Position numbers and translations under genes: made by a program. Of a stretch of 64,000 nucleotides of DNA, positions 59,105-64,000 are shown piece by piece; the first letter of the stretch is position 1, and every line of letters starts with the position of its first letter. The notes beneath the pieces are model-generated. The model ran no database searches. It saw only the letters and a list, made by a program, of their open reading frames with translations, and was not told where the DNA came from. Location: NCBI GenBank assembly GCA_030765065.1, contig CM060975.1, positions 260,967,816-261,031,815 on the forward strand, given 5' to 3'. The stretch is from Deroplatys truncata. Lineage: Eukaryota > Arthropoda > Insecta > Mantodea > Mantidae.

Positions 59105-59795
59105 CTACGGCATACGTTTCATGTTTCATCCATGGTTATGAATCGACGCAAAAACTCGGCTTTATTGCAGCGAAACATCGCCAAACACTCGACTGAAACA
59201 TCCTCATGACGCTGTTTTTGTTCCATTGCGAGTAAACGCGGCACCCATCTTGAGCACAGCTATCTATGTCTACATTTTCAGTTACTAAACGATGCATATT
59301 ACTTTTTGAAATGCCTACGATGTCTGCTACCTCGCTCACTTTCAGTTGATGGTCATCCAGTACCATTTTGTTGATTTTCTTCACAATTTCTGGCGTGGTC
59401 ACCTCATTTGTTCGACCACTGCGATGTTCGTCTTGGCAGCTCGTACGGCCTTGCTTAAACTCTGCCACCCATTGTTTTACTGTTGTAAACGAAGGTGCAG
59501 ACTCCCCCAGAGTATAATCTAGCCCAGTTTTAATATTAGTAGGACTAAGAGTTTTCAAATGAAAGTATTGTATTACATAACGATGACCAGTTTTATCCAC
59601 ATTTACAAATTTACTGATAGCGTTCACTATTGATGTCTGCCAAACAATTACTAAACAACGTAACATCGTTAAACTTCAAACTTAAGCTTTATAAGGGGGG
59701 TACTTTCTACCATAGTCATTTGTTTGAAACAAAACCACTATATATACGTCAGGTCGGGTACTTCGGGGACTGCTCCCGTACATTCTCAATGCAGA
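59105..59795 (-). pseudogene. Mariner transposase, 5' half with TIR
   Basis: The minus strand from 59666 encodes the N-terminal DNA-binding region. It contains RYVIQYFHLKTLSPTNIKTG, then ESAPSFTTVKQWVAEFKQGR, GRTNEVTTPEIVKKI and VADIVGISKSNMHRL, two helix-turn-helix units typical of mariner. A frameshift near 59270 moves the frame, after which CARWVPRLL-like, FRCNKAEFL and FITMDET pieces are visible to about 59112. The copy ends there, just past the first catalytic Asp. The outer end near 59760 has GTCCCCGAAGTACCCGACCT on the minus strand, the same terminal repeat as the element at 42127. Confidence 0.85.
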
Positions 59796-59799
59796 CTAC

Positions 59800-60915
59800 A
59801 TGGGCAAGTGGTTTATTAATGAAAATATTACGGCTGTCTTCGTTTTAAATCAGACTTATTGGCCTAATATTGCGGTATAGGAAGCGGGTTACCCGGCACG
59901 TCTCCTTCAGGAATCCTGCGTCCTTGGGTACTTCTAGCAAATATTGCTTAATATTTAACGCAAGGTTTTTGCGGAGATTCACGCTGTTTTTACATCCTTG
60001 TGCCGAGAATGCATTAATAAAGCGTTTAAAGAGGAGACTAAAAACTGATTACATTTAGAAGGGGTAAGCCGATTTAAAAAAACATGTGTTACATTCACAC
60101 GGCTGTCCCTATTCAGTACGATTCACAACTATCCTTTGTACTGGGAGAGTCACCGAAAACTTGTATTGTAAATACATCAAACAAAAATAGATATTGAAGA
60201 ACGAATTGAATGCATTTGCCACGAAGGATAGGAGGGGTTAATTTAAGTAGATTATATAGGCCATTAAAAAGCATAAAGTATGATTTTCAGCATAAGCTTA
60301 TAATTTTTAAACGTAAACTTCGTATAATTTTTAACCACTGAGCATGGAAAATAACATTAAAAATGGCGTATTGTTGCAATGCAACCGAGTCTATATCCTT
60401 GAGCCCCTACTTCTTAGTTAATTAGCTTCCTAATTTTATTGATCCATTACAAACTTTGTGATGGGGAGGCTGAGGGTACCCTTACTAGACTTCGTAGTAG
60501 GAGAAAAATCCCATACCAGTGACACATACATCGCAGTCGATGGTTGTCTCTCCATGTTTTCTGAACGTTAAATACTACGTATGTTGCTAACTCAGTGCCT
60601 CACATGGCTATCTCTACTCACTACTATTATTTTTATCTCTCTTCTGCGTTTACTTTATGCTAATTGAGATACCTTTTGGAGAAATGTTACAAGGGGATAC
60701 AGGAGACTGAAGGGATAGTGAAAAAGGATTTTGAATGTCGTAAGGAGAAACAAATGAATGGTGACTTACCATATAAAAATATTAGAGAATTTAAACAAAA
60801 AAATAAGGAGTATCTTAGAAGTGGCCAATGCTACGAAAAAACGACGTTTTTGTACTTTGTTGAGCGCTGAATTTGTGTATGGTAAGCTTGTATTTCTCAA
60901 CATAAACGGTCCAAT
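59800..60915. other. No gene recognised
   Basis: Nothing assignable. A Lys-rich + frame at 60664-60870 lies partly against repeat copy G. Confidence 0.35.
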
Positions 60916-60919
60916 CTGT

Positions 60920-61248
60920 ATGTTTTGAAACCCCTTGAAATCAAAAGTGGAAGCGCTTTCAGAAATACGTCCATGTATGTGTTTGTGTGTGAGCGCGCGC
61001 GCGTGAACAGTGTTGCACGGAAAGTTTCTCGTCATGTTTTTATCCAAACAAAAATGACTAACGATTTTGATTAAAACACCATATGTTTAAGATGTATGCA
61101 TGAGGAATAAATGAATAATTGATATCTGAATATTCTCTGAATAGCTTATGAAGTCCTCTTGATCCCGAATGAAGTTTATATACTTTTGTGTTACTGATAA
61201 ACCAAAAGAGAGAGACAATTGTGTTAATAATTTTTATGTTTTTTTTCT
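60920..61248 (-). repeat. Dispersed ~0.8 kb repeat family, partial copy G
   Basis: GACTAACGATTTTGATTAAAA, ATTGATATCTGAATATTCTC and AACCAAAAGAGAGAGACAAT match the reverse complement of the family centre. A GCGCGCGCGCG run lies near 60995. The match stops abruptly at the fold-back element partial copy at 61250. Confidence 0.5.
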
Positions 61249-61249
61249 C

Positions 61250-61666
61250 ACTCCTCATAAAAAAGTAAAATTTGTATGAAGCAGTTTGCAATTGTTCTTA
61301 CACCAACGTAAATAACAACGAAAACTCTGAATGGCTGTGTACGAAGAGCGCAATGAATGGTTGGACCATCCATTGGTGGTCATATGAGGGTCCAATTGCG
61401 TTTCGTAATTGGGAACCAACATTTTTTATTTCCTTATTCCTCATCACAAAATAAATAGCTTCTTATAAACCATTTTGTAATGAGAAAACAACATACAAAA
61501 TGTAAGTTCCCATTTTGAAAAATTAAGTTGACCCTAAAACCACCACCATAATGTCCTCCAAACAAAACATGACTATTGGCATTTACTTTCCCCCCATAAT
61601 ATCAAGCAATCTTTATTCAAGACATTTCTTTCTACAACGCTTAATTTTGGAGAAATGGAGATGAGA
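61250..61666 (-). mobile_element. Fold-back element, centre plus one arm
   Basis: Read on the + strand, TCTGAATGGCTGTGTACGAAG, then AATGAATGGTTGGACCATCC, GAGAAAACAACATACAAAATG and TAATGTCCTCCAAACAAAAC match the reverse complement of 49008-49415. The other arm is absent. Pieces of the ~0.8 kb repeat family flank it on both sides (copy G to the left; GTGGAATTCAGTTC and TTACTATAGATAGGTG near 61690-61730 to the right). Confidence 0.7.
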
Positions 61667-61739
61667 TTTCCATATCAACTATTTTGGGTGGAATTCAGTT
61701 CTTTTTCTACTTACTATAGATAGGTGATTGAAAAACTAA

Positions 61740-62485
61740 AATGTCTTTAGGTTTTTGAAACATATCTTAAAGAGCATACGAGAGAGGTATAAGTGGGCAG
61801 AGCCACGGGTTCTGCTATTTCCAAATAAATTGCCTGGCACAGATAACATTTATTTCAAATACAGTAAACAGTGTTTTAAATAATGTACCGTGACACAGTT
61901 TATGCAGTGACAAGTATCTTGAACCCCGTAGTGAGTCCTGCAGCACACAATCTGCTGTAACCCACCCACCTTACAGCCCGCACTTGGTCGCGGTCCAAAA
62001 TCTAGCACGGCCACCAGGTCCTGCCGCTGATAGTGGGTTGCCAGACTTGCGGAACAGTAATAAATCTCCAACCCAGCTGTCAGCAGCTAGCTTCGATTTT
62101 CACAAACACTGCGCCCGCTATGTAAACTCTCCTACTGCGATAGATACAACCTCTGTAATTTGTGCTTACCTTCTTTACACCATATGCCCCACAAATAGAA
62201 CACAGGGGGTGTTCCAGGCGATCGAACTAGGATCTATTAGCCTCTCTGTGGTATACCTTCCATGAAGGTACGAAGAGAGAGATTTATTTATGTTTATTAA
62301 TTCTCAGTATGCATTAAATACGCTAAGAGGAGAGGGAATCTGACCTGGAATAGATTTATTTCTGACTCTACAACTCACGTATAGAAAATAGAGAAAGCAC
62401 TGTAGTACACTAAAATTTTGGCATTCAGATCTGAAATTATTTTGAGATACACGGAACAACCAAAAATAAACATTTTTACTTTCTT
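61740..62485. other. Unassigned, with a GC-richer core
   Basis: 61930-62090 is noticeably GC-richer and open on both strands (73 codons minus, 93 plus). It may be an unrecognised repeat. No motif supports a gene. Confidence 0.3.
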
Positions 62486-62489
62486 TACG

Positions 62490-63325
62490 GTACATACTAG
62501 GTAGAGAAGATATTACCCAAGGTTCCAATAGTGACATTTCAACATAATATATGCATTGAAGCGCACTGAATAAAAAAATAGAAAAAGATCCGTGTGTGTG
62601 TGTGTGTGTGTCTGTAAACAGAATAACTCAAAAACGAAAAGTCAGATAAATGCCAAACATGGTATTTACGTTCAGTACCTTCCAAAGATGCAACACAAAG
62701 ATTTTTAAGAAAATCTTCCACCCCAAAATACACTTTAGATGGATGATTTTTCGAGATTTTTTATTTTCTAAAAAATGGCCATAATGACTTTGATTAAAAT
62801 GCTATATGTTAAAGATATCTGAGCGACCAACAAAATGTATGTCTTGAATTTTCTGGGAATAGCCTGTAAAGTCTCTTCATTGGGAAGGGATTTTGTATTA
62901 CGTTGTATAGCTGGTAAACTTTAAACGTTACAGGAAAACGCACCTCACAAAAAATACACAATTTATTACCAATACCCGTTTCTGTGGTATCAAAAATTTC
63001 CGAGATATCTGTGATTAATGGTTAGAATTGTTCAATACTTAGCCATTCTTTCAAAATCCTGTCAATTTTCAGCTGTTCCTCGCAATGTCATGGAGAGAGT
63101 TTGGAGTTTTAAAGCCAGTGCATATCTCCAGTTTTAAAACATTTGACTATCGTTGTTCCGTTTGTATCTGTAACAAAACGTGTAATGCAGCTGTTTCCGG
63201 AAAGGTTTATCTCAATTAAAAAGAAATAGGAAAATAAACTTTAGTATGAATAATTCGTATGTCCACTAAAAAGCCCAAAAGGGCACAGAAACCATGTAAA
63301 TGTAACGCATCAGATTCTTTAGAAA
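62490..63325 (-). repeat. Dispersed ~0.8 kb repeat family, copy F
   Basis: This is a near full-length copy in reverse orientation. Its left end contains ACATACTAGGTAGAGAAGAT, its middle AAAACGAAAAGTCAGATAAA, and its right end AAATGTAACGCATCAGATTC. A (GT)n run at 62592-62611 replaces the short ACACACATA segment present in the other copies, so the microsatellite grew inside the element. The segment TGTTCAATACTTAGCCATTC is shared with the half copy at about 54180. Confidence 0.75.
62592..62611. repeat. (GT)n microsatellite inside repeat copy F
   Basis: Ten GT units lying inside the ~0.8 kb family copy at 62490-63325. Confidence 0.95.
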
Positions 63326-63329
63326 AAAA

Positions 63330-64000
63330 GGTTCATGTGTGGGCGTTGGGACTATGAGAAAATAAATAAATAACTATTAAATTATTCCAGCACCAACTGT
63401 ATGCAAAGTCAATAGAATCATTCGTATATGCTTAATAGTGAAGGAATATTGAAAGCACTCCATTCGGAGCGGCCTTTAAGCTGATACTGCAGTGTAATTC
63501 CGATCTATAAAAAGTTGATAAACCACGCTAATCTGTATCGTACACAATGATACACAGTAAACACAATTCACACAGCTTCGCATAATATTATTCCCACTTG
63601 CACCAGGCCAATAAACGTTAAGGGCCCGTTCACTGACGCTCCGAATGGATATTTCCATTTCGATGTCATTCAAAAGGAGACGTCCAAAACTAGGGAATAA
63701 CTCACTACCGCACCATGACTTGCCAGCGCTTCAGCAACAAACAAATATTTATAGTTATATGAGGCAAAATATGAAATTTAATATTCTAAACCATTCTTGC
63801 TATCATTATGGGAATAAGTATTTTTACGTTCAGCAGTGTGTAGAAATCAATGCATTCGCTAATATTTTCATATTTTATGAAAATATTATAATAATTATAT
63901 TTATCATATAATAAACTATAAACATTTTAAGATATAAATCTTCATATTTCTTTCTTTGTAAGATTACGAGTTTTCGCTTTTAAAATAATTTCCCTTAGCA
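63330..64000. other. No gene or repeat recognised
   Basis: AT-rich, short frames only. Confidence 0.4.

Overview
The window reads as repeat-rich, AT-rich animal nuclear DNA, most likely from an insect with a large genome. A polyneopteran such as a cockroach or termite is my guess, but nothing here settles it. The grounds are one host gene split by introns (a membrane-dipeptidase-like gene whose last two exons I can read), decayed non-LTR retrotransposons, mariner and other IS630/Tc1-mariner transposases, several tRNA-derived SINE-like families, MITE-like hairpins and many microsatellites. I see no operons, CRISPR arrays, functional tRNA or rRNA genes, or viral genes.

Positions 1-5.7 kb hold the 3' end of the dipeptidase gene on the + strand. 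The penultimate exon (2191-2329) ends in a GC donor. The 2.9 kb intron that follows is filled mostly by a copy of a dispersed ~0.8 kb repeat and by an antisense LINE 3' end. The last exon begins at 5217, with a stop at 5310-5312 and poly(A) signals near 5648 and 5688. The remaining exons lie upstream of the window.

From 5.7 to 64 kb I recognise no further host gene with confidence. Two phase-compatible exon-like segments (6193-6337 and 7050-7183) are the only other candidates. The rest is a mosaic of transposon remains: LINE 3' fragments at 3.8-5.1, 10.9-11.8 and 37.0-37.8 kb; transposase remnants at 15.4-16.7, 30.6-31.0, 42.1-42.8 and 59.1-59.8 kb; tRNA-like SINE families at 33.2, 38.8, 44.1, 45.4, 47.3, 50.9-53.2 and 57 kb; a 22-bp TIR element carrying a tRNA-like segment at 22.3-22.9 kb; two further repeat families with two or three copies each; and a fold-back element at 49.0-49.6 kb with a partial second copy at 61.3 kb.

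The most notable repeat is a ~0.8 kb non-coding family with three or four near-complete copies and several partial ones, on both strands. It carries neither a recognisable transposase nor a tRNA head. I found no evidence for a novel multi-gene system. The things most worth checking are the GC-AG intron and possible frameshifted hydrophobic tail of the dipeptidase, the 0.8 kb family, the tRNA-like TIR element, and the two orphan exon candidates. All calls come from reading the sequence; no database was searched.
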